This document shows, one piece after another, positions 52,690 through 63,339 of a stretch of DNA of 64,000 nt. Source of the DNA: Aphelidium insulamus (taxonomy: Eukaryota; Aphelidiomycota; Aphelidea; Aphelidiaceae). The stretch spans positions 1 to 64,000 of the forward strand of contig JAZDSV010000035.1 of NCBI GenBank assembly GCA_036784855.1. The letters run 5' to 3'. The position numbers and the translations under genes are program-made. Positions within the stretch are counted from its first letter, which is position 1, and every line of letters starts with the position of its first letter. The notes beneath the pieces were generated by a model. The model saw only the letters and a list, made by a program, of their open reading frames with translations. It did no database searches and was not told the DNA's origin.

Positions 52690-53748
52690 TCAGTCTGAGC
52701 AGAGCTGAGCCAACCGGCAGTACCCAGCCGGGGTGAAGTCTGTGCGCACAGGCTCCCGACTTGAATACTCGACACCCTTGTCCTCCATAATGAAAACACT
52801 GCCAAACCCCCGCTGCCACTTTTCATCATCCGTCTCGTGAAAATTGATGCCCAGCCGGCCAATGTTGCGCACGCGCGATAGCTGCGGCTGTATGGAGATC
52901 ATGCCGTGCTTCAGACGGATCTCCCTGTTCATGTGAAAGTCCCAGTTGTCGAATGGCGTCCAGTTGGGCTTGATGTAGTGGTTCCAGTTTGTGTAGCTGG
53001 TGGACCAGCCGTGCACCATGAACTCGCCGGGAGTGACGGTGTACGGGTCGGACGTGTTGGTCGATTCCATTCTGAACGAGTTGATGGTGAGCACTTGGTG
53101 CGTGTCGGCGGAGGCAGCGACAGCTAGCGGTGACATGAAATGCTGGTACGCCCACTTGTGGTACTGGTAAAAGTCCCGAGCCGGCTGCAAGTCGCTCTCC
53201 AGCACGATGGCGCCGGGGAACGCGTATCGCCGGTGTAGGTGATCGAATGCAAACGAGAGGAGAAAGTGCACGTTGGCCGCGGTCGCGTACTCGTTCCCGA
53301 ACCCAATATAGGACGGTATGCTCAACCAGGGCCGGCTGTGCTTGAGCCAGACAAGGCTGAGCGTGGGCCACAGGTCGTGGGCCTGCTCCAACAAACTCGT
53401 CACCCCGGCATCGTCACAGTCCTGCGACACAATGACCAGCGTTTCCTGGATGGAATCGCAGCGTGCCAGTGCATCCATCACCGGCCGCAAGTACTCCAGC
53501 CGGTCACACACCGGCACAAGCACCGGCATCCAGGACGTGCCGGAAGATGATGATTTCGGGGGCGATGATTTCGACGATGATCTTCTCGGGGACAGACGCG
53601 CCCGGCCCACCGAGAGCGCGCGCTGCATGCCACGTGCGTACTGCTCCGTGCACCGTGCATTGTAGCTGAGGTGCGCGTACGCGTACAGCGCCGACGCCAG
53701 CAGCCACGCCACCGCCGCGCCGATCGCCAATCTGCGCCTTCTCGACAT
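52690..53748 (-). CDS. GT13-like N-acetylglucosaminyltransferase (GnT-I/POMGnT type)
   Basis: Single exon, 352 residues. Type II topology: RRRR then a helix (LAIGAAVAWLLASALYAYAHL) and a Ser/Lys stem. Catalytic domain: MPVLVPVCDRLEYLRPVMDA, LVIVSQDCDD, FPGAIVLESDLQPARDFYQY, NWDFHMNREIRLKHGMISIQ, and LSRVRNIGRLGINF near the end, in the order seen in GnT-I. The metal motif EDD of GnT-I is ESD (184-186) here, keeping the last Asp that holds the metal. GT13 enzymes add GlcNAc in the Golgi to N-glycans or O-mannose. Which acceptor cannot be told. Confidence 0.82.
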   Translation of the reverse strand: MSRRRRLAIGAAVAWLLASALYAYAHLSYNARCTEQYARGMQRALSVGRARLSPRRSSSKSSPPKSSSSGTSWMPVLVPVCDRLEYLRPVMDALARCDSIQETLVIVSQDCDDAGVTSLLEQAHDLWPTLSLVWLKHSRPWLSIPSYIGFGNEYATAANVHFLLSFAFDHLHRRYAFPGAIVLESDLQPARDFYQYHKWAYQHFMSPLAVAASADTHQVLTINSFRMESTNTSDPYTVTPGEFMVHGWSTSYTNWNHYIKPNWTPFDNWDFHMNREIRLKHGMISIQPQLSRVRNIGRLGINFHETDDEKWQRGFGSVFIMEDKGVEYSSREPVRTDFTPAGYCRLAQLCSD

Positions 53749-53998
53749 TGAATTGTGTATTGTGTTTGTGGCAATGCTTCAGGTAATAAACGTGTATTTA
53801 AGGCAAATATATTGCGTGAAGTATCGCACGCAAAGCCGATTAAAAGCCCTGCTTACTAGGTACAATATGCGCAATGACAGATGTATTCAGAGATTCAGCT
53901 GAAGCACCCGTTTTATGGAAAATGAGACATATAATGCGCTCACAGTCGCTTCTATGAGTCGGCGAGGGATAAGCGTCTTTCTCTCTCTCTGTACGCGT

Positions 53999-55008
<1,010 letters not shown>

Positions 55009-55713
55009 TTGTGCGGTGGGTGGTGTCGCTGTGTATGTGTGTGCGTGTGTGAGAGAGAGGGTGCGTGGATGTGCTGTGTGTGCACAAGTGTGTGTATTGT
55101 ATGTATATAATCAGGGTATTGATTGGCCAATGGGCGCAGACCCTGACGCTCGCCATTGTTTTCCGTTGAGTGGAGTTTACTAATAAATCTGACTTTATTT
55201 ACAATTGAAATTGGCAGAGTGGAGTTGAAATATTTTTCATGAACATACTAGCGCTATTTAGCTATCTAGTAGACTAGCATCTAGTAATTCGTATTGTTGG
55301 ATAGATGTTTAGAAGTGAGATGTTGAATAGATATATCTACATATAGGCACACAATATCTCGGGACTTATTCATTAAACGTATCTAACCGGTCGGGCATGA
55401 ATTTGCACCATTGGTTGCCCGAGTGCGTGTTGACATCGCGGCACTTGCAAACTTTCACACAGTGCGACGGCAGACCAAACAGCTTACTCCGTATGGAGTC
55501 CATCACTGAACTGACAAGCATTACGCATATCAGACAACTTAATAAATACTTCGTAACTATTAGTGAGGCAAGGTGAAACACTTCCTCTTTAAAAACTCCC
55601 AGCTTAACGGCGACACGCGCAATCGAAACACGACGCGACTTGATTGTCGCGTCATCTGTCCCGCGCGGATATCTGCTCAGTCATCGAACGCCGTGCATCC
55701 ACGCAGTGTCGCA
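55009..55713. other. Intergenic region containing a small peptide gene
   Basis: GT-rich tract at 55035-55100 upstream of SURF4. AT-rich sequence without genes runs to 55365, then the small Cys peptide frame (55366-55521) and the promoter of the GT2-like gene. Confidence 0.4.
55366..55521 (-). CDS. Small Cys-rich peptide
   Basis: 51 residues from the ATG at 55521; the frame stays open upstream to 55581 with a hydrophobic stretch (YLLSCLICVMLVSSV) that could be a leader encoded partly by an unseen exon. Four Cys (HCVKVCKC and QWCK) may form two disulfides. A rearranged copy at 33439-33600 shows that the unit has been duplicated in the genome and conserves the C-terminal RLDTFNE. Family not recognised. 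Whether it is translated is uncertain. Confidence 0.4.
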   Translation of the reverse strand: MLVSSVMDSIRSKLFGLPSHCVKVCKCRDVNTHSGNQWCKFMPDRLDTFNE

Positions 55714-58396
55714 ATGCCGCTACTCGGACGACGCCAGGTGCAGCGCTTGATATCCCTGGCGACACTGTGTTTGCTTGCAGTGTCGGCTGTCTTGGTGTAC
55801 CGCTCGGTGGCGCCATCCGTCGAGTCGGCATCATCGTCCACATCGTCAACGGCATTGTTACAGCGGACTTGGCGCCATGTAGGCGGCGCCCATCTGGCTA
55901 CAACACTGGTCAGCAATGCCGGCGATACCTTGGAAGAGGTCGAGAGAGTGGCGGCGTTTCAGCGGGATGCCGCCGCTGTTCCTCTGCTGACGATGGAAGA
56001 TATCATGGAGCGGCCGGCAGCTCTTGCCTCGACCACTGCAGTCGTGGTAATCGTAATACTTCCCGCGCAGACAGTCTCCACGGCGGGAGCAACTGTAATG
56101 CATCTTTGTTCCGCATTGCGTAGACAGTCTATACGGCCGGCACACATTTGGATACTTCGATTTGGCGATGACAAACCATGGTCGTGTCACCAGCCTTTCG
56201 CCGAGCCCTCGACAGACCTTGACGATTCTCATGTGCAGCAAGCAGATGGACTGCATGCCATAAAAAAGTCGATACAAGATATGGCTGCTTTGGGGAGTCA
56301 TGTGTGGCTGCTGACCGCGGCGGAAATCATACCCGATGAAAGAATGCTGGCCAGGCTGTTGTTGACAAAATACGCTATGCCAGCGCACACGATTGTGGGA
56401 TTGACTGGAGGCTTTCTGGCCACGTTCAGCAGCAATTCCTTGTCAACTTCTTCACTGTCGCAGCGGCCGCGACTATGGCAACCGCAAAACTTTACACTTC
56501 ACGCTGATTTTTTGGTCGGATCATACTTTATGGACTCGGCGACGCTTTCTCAATTGGTAGCAGATGAGTCCGGTGCACAGTCATTCAACAGTATCAGCGA
56601 CATTGCCTCGGTTGATTATATGCTGTTGCAGCTGATGTTGCCTCATCGACCACGATTCGTAATTATGCCGCGAGTACTGGACGATCGTGAGATACGTCAT
56701 ACCGACTACCGGCAAGCGATTGGCGCTCCGAGCTGGATATGGGAGCAGTTGCTGGGCGGGATGCGGCGCCACACTCCCGATTTCCGTCTCAAGCCGCTAT
56801 ATTACTTTGCGGCTGACACCAGCTTAGTGCGTCCTCGAGTGATAATTGCTGTCCCGGCCTACGTCATTATGGAGCCGTCTACACTGTCTGTATTTCATCA
56901 AGTGATGGATCGGTTTTCCCGGCAGTACCGAGTTGCCGTCATGGTGGAAGCAACATCGCGCACATCCTGCACTCTTGTTGTGTCACTGCTAGGCTTGCAG
57001 CCGGAGCATTGCGTGCTGCAAAACAGTGATTTTATCATGCCGGTCACCGCTGAGGCGATAAAGTCCGACTCGTGGAGACAAATTGTCTCGGCATTCCTAC
57101 AAAACAATATTCAACGACACATGGACCAGGTGGCACTTATTTCAACGTCAGTCTCGAAGCAGTTGCAACATCATCTCGACAGTCTTGCCGATAGCATAGT
57201 CAATATTCCCATCCGCACGTTCGACTGGTCCTTCCTTCGTCCACTTGCAGACCTTTCCCCGACATCTCTGCGCGGTAATTCCAATGACACATTTACAATT
57301 TACTTTAATAACATCTTTTCATGCTGCAGCCTGGCGTCGTCCTCGAATAGTTATCAAAATTATAACGCATGACCGTCCAAACTCCCTGGCCAGACTGTGC
57401 ACATCGCTGCTCAATTCGATCTATCTCAGCGACATGGTCGATCTGGAGTTTAACGTCGAGGCGAATTCCGACGCGACCACCAATGACTACGTCGATGCTT
57501 TTAACTGGCCACACGGTAATAAGCGTATTATGCAGCGCGTTCAAAAGGGAGGACTGATGGCGGCCGTTGTGGAAAGTTGGTATCCAACGTCGCGTGACGA
57601 GTACGCCTTCTTCTTTGAGGACGACATTGAAGTGTCGCCACTGTATTATATCTGGGCCAAGTCAACACTGCTGAGGTACAAGTACGATTCCACACCCGGC
57701 GATGATGGTCTGTCAGCAAATCTGTTTGGGATCAGCCTGTATACACCGCGGGTGCAGGAAATGACGTACCCTCGTGCCTTAATTCGCTTCGACAAGCTGT
57801 ACCCGGGCACGAACGCCTTTCTGTGGCAGTTGCCGTGCTCCTGGGGCGCCATGTATTTCCCCGACAAGTGGCTCGAGTTTCGACGTCACTTGCGCCGTCG
57901 GCTGGCCATGGTGAATGATATGAGCCTTGATGAGCGAGTTCGTGATATTATCATTCCCGACTCGCGGTCCACCGTGTGGAAACAGTCGTGGAAAAAGTAC
58001 TTCATCGAGTTGATTGTGTATCGCGCCTACCTGATGCTGTACCCAAACTTTCCCAACCAGACAAGCTTCTCCACCAACCACTTGGAGCCGGGCATCCATA
58101 TTGCACCGGGTAGCAGAACAAGATTGAATATGATGGATGACTTTCGTGTGCCACTCATGCCACGTCCACTATCGCTTTTTAACAACTACGATGGTCTTGA
58201 TATGAGCGGCACGCGTTGGTATTTTATATCTATTCTTGTAACTGACTGCGTTGTAGTTTCCAACTGGACGCTGCCAGCACTGAGTGAGATGCCGATGGTG
58301 GATCTGCTGGGGGTGCATGTCGAGTCTATGGACACGCTGTATAACAGGTCCGCGACAGTCAGACGCATTAATCGGCACTTCAACGACAACGAATAA
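55714..58396 (+). CDS. GT2-like type II membrane glycosyltransferase (two-domain)
   Basis: Exons 55714-57274 and 57330-58396 (55-nt intron) join as LR-AWRRPRIVIKIITHDRP and give 875 residues. N-terminal membrane anchor LISLATLCLLAVSAVLVYRS. The first ~520 residues are a weakly recognisable domain with another nucleotide-sugar-like fold. The second half is a clear GT-A domain of a family shared by fungi, plants and amoebae: HDRPNSLARLCTSLLNS, WYPTSRDEYAFFFEDDIEVS (EDD metal motif), LFGISLYTPRVQEM, QLPCSWGAMYFPDKW, SWKKYFIELIVYRAYLMLYPNF and FSTNHLEPGIH. A Golgi glycosyltransferase is likely; donor and acceptor are unknown. Confidence 0.8.
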
Positions 58397-58529
58397 AACA
58401 TTTGCACGGTGCATATTGACAGATGAATGAAGTGCCATTCAAAATGCAAGTACAAGCGTAGCAGTCCTCTTTTACATGGTTTCTACGAGACGGCCTTTAA
58501 TTCCGCTATGAAATCCCGCGACAGACAGA

Positions 58530-59425
58530 TTAGATCTTCTGGAACGCGGCAATGTCCATGGACTGCACATAGTCCTCCAGGGCGCAAATCTGCTCCTCAA
58601 GCTCGTCGGTGGAGACCTTGGCATCCTCGACCACGCATCCAATCTGCAGCTTCTTGATGCCGTAGCCAATGGGCACCAGTTTGGACGCGCCCCACAGCAG
58701 ACCGTCCATGGTGATGGCGCGCACACCCTGCTCCATGGCCTTCATGTCCGTCTCGTCGTCCCACGGCTTCACGTCCAGCACAATGCTCGACTTGGCGATG
58801 GTGGCGGGTTTGGCGGCCTTCTTGGCGCGGTACTCGGCCAGACGCTGCTCCTTCAGACGCTCCGCCTCCTCGTCCTCATCATCCGAGCCGAACAGGTCAA
58901 TGTCGTCGTCGTCAGCAGCGGCCGGGGCAGCGGCAGGCGCGGCGGCAGGACCGTACGCCGACAGCTCCTTCTTCTCACCGCCAAAACTGGGAATTATTAT
59001 TAGCATGACGCGCGCATTGAATTCAAATATACATCTACGTATACGTACGCAGACTGCTCGGCGGCCGAGTAGGACGAGATGTGCTTGAACCATCTGGCGA
59101 CGTTGACGTACTTGGTCGCGTTTGGTGCAGTCTTGACCGCCTCCAGCACAACCAGGTCGGCCTTGCTCGGCACGAAACTATTTGTACACCACGGTTAGTA
59201 AGTGTGCAAGTATAAGGCAACTGAATGACGCGTAGACGCATATGTGCTCAGAGGTGGTTAAGTAGTCTTTTCACGGGAAAGTCAACAACACGGACCAAAA
59301 ATGTCATCACGGCACGGGGCAAGTATACATGTATATATAACGCACCCTTCAATGTAGCTCTTGTCGGACAGGAAAGTGTCCAGCACGGCCAGGCCCTTGT
59401 CGGTGTTCAAGTCGGCGAAACCCAT
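58530..59425 (-). CDS. EEF1B: Elongation factor 1-beta (eEF1B alpha, GTP exchange factor)
   Basis: Exons 59425-59346, 59177-59049 and 58986-58530; 221 residues (human 225). GST-C-like N-domain ([40 protein letters not shown]), an acidic CK2-type linker ([16 protein letters not shown]), and the catalytic C-domain ([52 protein letters not shown]). It reloads eEF1A with GTP in the cytosol. The first intron, 168 nt, is the longest in the window and houses a C/D snoRNA. Confidence 0.96.
59244..59315 (-). ncRNA. C/D box snoRNA, U18 (SNORD18/snR18) type, in eEF1B intron 1
   Basis: On the minus strand: stem GTGC (59315-59312), C box GTGATGA (59310-59304), D box CTGA (59251-59248) and closing GCAC (59247-59244). 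Just after the C box, UUGGUCCGUGUU is complementary to AACACGGACCAA of large-subunit rRNA (the conserved GAAACACGGACCAAGGAG stretch), followed by a D'-like UUGA. Five bases up from that box the guide pairs with the A of the A-C pair that U18 methylates (yeast Am649/Cm650). Yeast snR18 also sits in the intron of the eEF1B gene EFB1. The boxes and guide are seen; the identity follows from known U18 pairing. Confidence 0.8.
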
Positions 59426-59803
59426 TTTGGAGAAAGCGGTGCTGGCAGCCGGCAAAGCTCCGTGCGAAAAGATTTTGCCAACCCAACCTTAACCGTGGCA
59501 CGTTCGGGTTCCTTGATTATCGCAATTGTTAAGTAATTAGGAGTTGCACATTATTTACAAGCAGTGGCTTCGTTGCCGTGCTTCCGTTACGTAACTACGG
59601 TTATCTCTCCTGCAATAATTCATGAAAGATAAAACATCTTTAAAGGTTGCCGAGTATGCAATAGCGACTTCTTCACGGCAGACAAGAGAATATGACGCAA
59701 ACTTGATTTATGTAACCACTTCTACGAAAGCAACAACAACTCACAAGAACCAGAGCCACATCTTCAACTTCAACAGCAACCACGCCGCGCCACATCCAGC
59801 GTG
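59426..59803. other. Intergenic region, no gene seen
   Basis: 378 bp between the eEF1B start and the stop of the zinc-ribbon gene, both minus-strand; it should hold the eEF1B promoter. No repeats or RNA genes noticed. Confidence 0.4.
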
Positions 59804-60971
59804 TCAATGCCGTGAGAGCACACCGTCAAAGCAGCGGGAACAGTGAGTCACGTGACGTTCATGCGCGCTGGGCACATAGTCACACTCGTCGCAAATGAGT
59901 CGGTGTTTCCGAAAGTTCATCAGGCACGGGATGCAGAGCACAGCCTTCTCCACCGGTATAGATGCAGTTGTGGGTTTCAGCGAGACTGGCTCGGCCGTGG
60001 GCACCGTGCACGCACTGACATACAAAGGCGTTATACTGGGTAGACATGTAGATATGCCACAGAATAGATTCCCCAAACAGATAGGATGGGATAGACAGGA
60101 CTGCTTACGTGGTGTAGGACTTGGCCGGTGGTTTGCCAGACAGGTCAATGTGCTGCGGTGACTGGATGAGGAACGAGGGGTTCGCGTTGCTCATGGCATA
60201 GGTGGCCAGCGAGCTGTAGAACGGGTTCACGTGATGATGCGGGTTGATGACCACCTGGGCGGTGCGTTCCACGCGCGACCGACACGACTGGCACTGCATA
60301 CGCTCGCCCGTCATCACTGTCACGCCGTCCGCAAAGTGGAGTCGGGCAGGGGGTTCGCTGGCCGGCACCGACGATGGCCGTGACGACGATGTGTCAGACG
60401 CAGATGAGGCCGACAGTGCGGCGGTGGTAAAGCCGCGTTGTCGGGAGTCACGGGTGCCCGCGGTGGGGTTCGGCTGGCATTGCGCCGGCGGGGCCGAATC
60501 TGCCGATCGTTGGCGTTTGCGCCGGCTGGCACGGCCAGTAACAACAGGGCCGGCAGCCACTGCATCACCGTCCGTGCTGCTGTCACCGCTTAGCTCCAGT
60601 GACGGTGCCGTGAGCCGGGTGTCTTCATCGGACCAGGCGGCGTTGGTGCTGTTCCTGGGCGCGGCACTGGCGGCAGCGGGTTTGGCGTTGCCGCGTGACG
60701 ACGGCATCTTGTCGGCCGGGAGACGACCGCCATAGACAGTGGCACCGCTGTTTGGACTGCCGGTGCCAGACTGTTGGCTAGTCTGTCGAATGACCACACT
60801 TATGTCGCCAGGGTTCGGACCGGGCGCCATGTTCAGCGTGACAGTGGCTGGCAGGCGGCTCGAGTGCACGGGTGTCGCCTTTCTCCGGCGACTGGGCGAC
60901 GCACTTGTCGGCCCACTGGGCGACGGGTGGGACGGCATGGCGGCTGCCGGTGTCACGTAGTACGACGACAT
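59804..60971 (-). CDS. Zinc-ribbon orphan protein
   Basis: Exons 60971-60109 and 60035-59804 (73-nt intron) encode 364 residues. The N-terminal 215 residues are Ser/Pro/Ala-rich with a basic patch (RASRRKRQRS) that could be a nuclear signal. Then come CxxC pairs: MQCQSC, VLCIPC, LICDEC and THCSRC, spaced for one or two zinc ribbons, with HHHVNPFYSSLATYAM between. The exon junction (YT-T-ITPLYV) restores a frame carrying most of the Cys pairs. No known family. Confidence 0.65.
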
Positions 60972-61451
60972 ATGAGTGGGCGGCTGTGTGTGCTTGCTGG
61001 AGAGTATGTAGTAGTTGCAACGCGGGAACAGTGGCGACACTGGCGGACAGATTGATCGAGTGTGTGTGAGAGTGTTTCGCGCACGCGTCTTGTTGTACTT
61101 TAGCCTGCTGCAAATAGCCGACACAATGCTGCTACACACGCCAATTAGCTGTGATCTACACAGCGCACACAGTAGCTTGTACGTACCCGTACGTGTAGCC
61201 GAGTGGCTGCTGCACAATGCGATACGAAACAAACTGTGCGGCAACGGCGCCGTGATATGGCCGCCGACTGGCCAATCAGGATTGAGCAGTGATCGCGGAC
61301 ACAAACCTGGCGCCAGTCTATTTGTCATACAATACATGTTGATGGTGTTAATAACGCCGGGTGGATACATCGCATGCATGGTGTAACAGCAAACGTGTAA
61401 GCACGATGGCATTGATGCATGTATTCTTGTTTGTGCACTTCTGCACAATAA
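60972..61451. other. Intergenic region upstream of the zinc-ribbon gene
   Basis: 480 bp; the frame of exon 1 extends upstream but without conserved content. A CCAAT on the plus strand (61271-61275) and short ACAC tracts may belong to the promoter. Confidence 0.35.
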
Positions 61452-61889
61452 TTAGAAGTATCGCCGGCGTTTCGCGCCGTAATCTCGACCCCGCTTCGCC
61501 TTCGTGGTGGCATCTTCAACTAATTGAGCCTTTTTGTTGCTTGGTAGCTTGGTGTTTGCTGTTAGGATGTCGATGAATTGCTGATTGACAGGGCAGCCAT
61601 TGTAACTGATCATCTTCTTGATCACATGCGAATGAACGCCTTGAGCCGCTTCATTCATGGCAGTTTCATCACAAGTCTTCCGATGTTCGAACGCCCACTG
61701 TAGAACGTCCCACATGTTGTTCTGTATGGCAGCTCTGATAGTCTTTGCACCATCCAGGTTGATTCCATTGTGCTGTGCCCACTCCAATACTGGCACGTGA
61801 CCACCAGCAGCTGCACTGTACAATGCCCTTGACTCACATGGAAGCATGCTTGTGTGGAGAGTATTCGCCACAAGTAAAGTTGTGAACAT
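61452..61889 (-). CDS. Ankyrin-like repeat protein (LQWA type)
   Basis: 145 residues, single exon. Units ALYSAAAGGHVPVLEWAQHN, TIRAAIQNNMWDVLQWAFEH and NGCPVNQQF are the same repeat class as the gene at 33-1022, though shorter and more diverged. The tail is basic (KAKRGRDYGAKRRRYF) and may be a nuclear or nucleic-acid-binding signal. The N-terminus is moderately hydrophobic but not a clear leader. It may be a partial copy, or lack an upstream exon. Confidence 0.55.
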   Translation of the reverse strand: MFTTLLVANTLHTSMLPCESRALYSAAAGGHVPVLEWAQHNGINLDGAKTIRAAIQNNMWDVLQWAFEHRKTCDETAMNEAAQGVHSHVIKKMISYNGCPVNQQFIDILTANTKLPSNKKAQLVEDATTKAKRGRDYGAKRRRYF

Positions 61890-62002
61890 ATTAGGTTCAG
61901 GTTCGATATTTTTTTTTGTTCCTTACCTCCACCAGAAGTGAAGGCTAATGCGTGATAGACAAACGCTCAATATATTGTGTTAGATTGTCCAATGGATCAA
62001 CG

Positions 62003-62084
62003 GGGAACGTGGCCGAGTGGTCTAAGGCGTTGTGTTAAGGCCGCAATCTCTTCGGAGGCGTGGGTTCGAGTCCCACCGTTCTCA
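62003..62084 (+). tRNA. tRNA-Leu (AAG)
   Basis: Class II cloverleaf: acceptor GGGAACG/CGTTCTC, D-arm GGCCGAGTGGTCTAAGGC, anticodon stem TTGTG/CGCAA with loop TTAAGGC (AAG), long variable arm TCTCTTCGGAGG, T-arm GTGGGTTCGAGTCCCAC, discriminator A. A and B boxes intact, no intron. Confidence 0.96.
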
Positions 62085-62147
62085 CATTTGTTTTTGCCAC
62101 TTTGAGTAGGCATCATATATTCATATATTCATATTGTTGTACACACA

Positions 62148-63053
62148 ATGACAAGGGACGGGGAGACGCGTATGAGTACGCGATGGTGTGCCACCGCTTG
62201 TGCGCGAGACGCATTTTTGGCCGCCACTAGAACAACGGAAGCGCCGAGTACCATCGCGACGGACGCGTTCAACACCACCAAAGTGTTCTCCCGCCCACAC
62301 AATCATCTGGCGGGCACGGGTCGCGTGATATGTCCACAGTGCGGACGCGCTCGTCATGTCTACTGCTACGACTGCGTCAAGCTGCTGGTGGACGAGCAGG
62401 CGATACCGCGGCTCTCACTCCCAGTTAGCTTTACCGTGTGCGTATATGTTTGAATTAATGTATCATTAATCGATATAGCGTACAGCACCAGGAGGAGCGG
62501 TGCGCAAAGTCCTCGGTGGTGGGTGTCAAGCTGATTGCACCCGACTCGGTGACCATAATGTCCCGAGACAAGGTTGTGCCTGGTATGGAGTTTGTCAGCG
62601 GAACAGTGCTGCTCTATCCCAGTCAGGTACAGATGATATGGTTAGATACTTGTCAAAATGATAATTGGCACCTAGTCTGCAACGCCCATCGGTGATTATC
62701 CAGATGCAATTCGACATGTGGTGGTGGTGGACGGGCCGTGGCGCAAGGCCGAAGGAATGATCAATATGCTGCCGGCACTATCAGCACTCCCGCGCATATC
62801 TCTGGGCGGCGGCAGCAGTACCGAGTCGTCAGCGATAGAGGTGCAAACACATTTTTGGCGCATAAACAGGCGCACCGACCAGCATCTGAGCACGGCGGAA
62901 GCAATGTACTTTACCATGCGGTACTTGCAGCCCGACGCCAACTGGGACGACATGCTGTGGCTGTTTGCCTATCAGCACGGCATTGTCTGTGCGGACATGG
63001 TGCGACGTGTCAAGCGCCTGAATGATGAGTCGATTCCGTTTCCCAATGAATGA
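62148..63053 (+). CDS. DTWD1: DTW-domain tRNA aminocarboxypropyltransferase (DTWD1-like)
   Basis: Exons 62148-62437, 62479-62626 and 62676-63053; 271 residues. CPQCGRARHVYCYDC is the N-terminal Cys cluster. SFTVVQHQEERCAKSSVVGV and GVKLIAPDSV match the family. The DTW signature is VVDGPWRKAEGMINMLPAL (D-G-P-W), followed by LSTAEAMYFTMRYLQPDANW. DTW proteins transfer an acp group from SAM to U20 or U20a of tRNAs. Introns are 41 and 49 nt. It lies 63 bp downstream of tRNA-Leu. DTWD1 rather than DTWD2 is suggested by the HFWR and STAEA region. Confidence 0.88.
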
Positions 63054-63339
63054 ATTGTACGCCAAAGACATTAATCTGAGTCCCTGTCGCACGTACAGAA
63101 CGTTCTAGTCAGATTTGGATTATTGCGACATCATCTCACCTTGAATTGCCTTGCCACTGTCTCGTCTCTTAACCGGTTGCTATTGTACGCAAACTATGGG
63201 CATGTTAGCCATCAATATCGCATATATCTATGTTAACGGTGGGCACGGTAAAGGCCAAACGATTGTGGGCAACAGTCTTTGAAGTACAAAGGCAACCAGC
63301 CACTTACATATTTGTCGGTCGGCGCGCTCTAGTGGCGAA

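Noticed and set aside
57245-57372. Frameshift splitting the GT2-like gene into two
   Set aside because: A 55-nt intron with GTAATT donor and CTGCAG acceptor explains the frame change exactly.
59244-59315. Chance C and D box matches
   Set aside because: Stem, both boxes, the rRNA-complementary guide, host gene and intron length all agree, so chance seems unlikely.
62696-63092. Minus-strand frames opposite the DTWD1 gene
   Set aside because: Antisense shadows of conserved exons.
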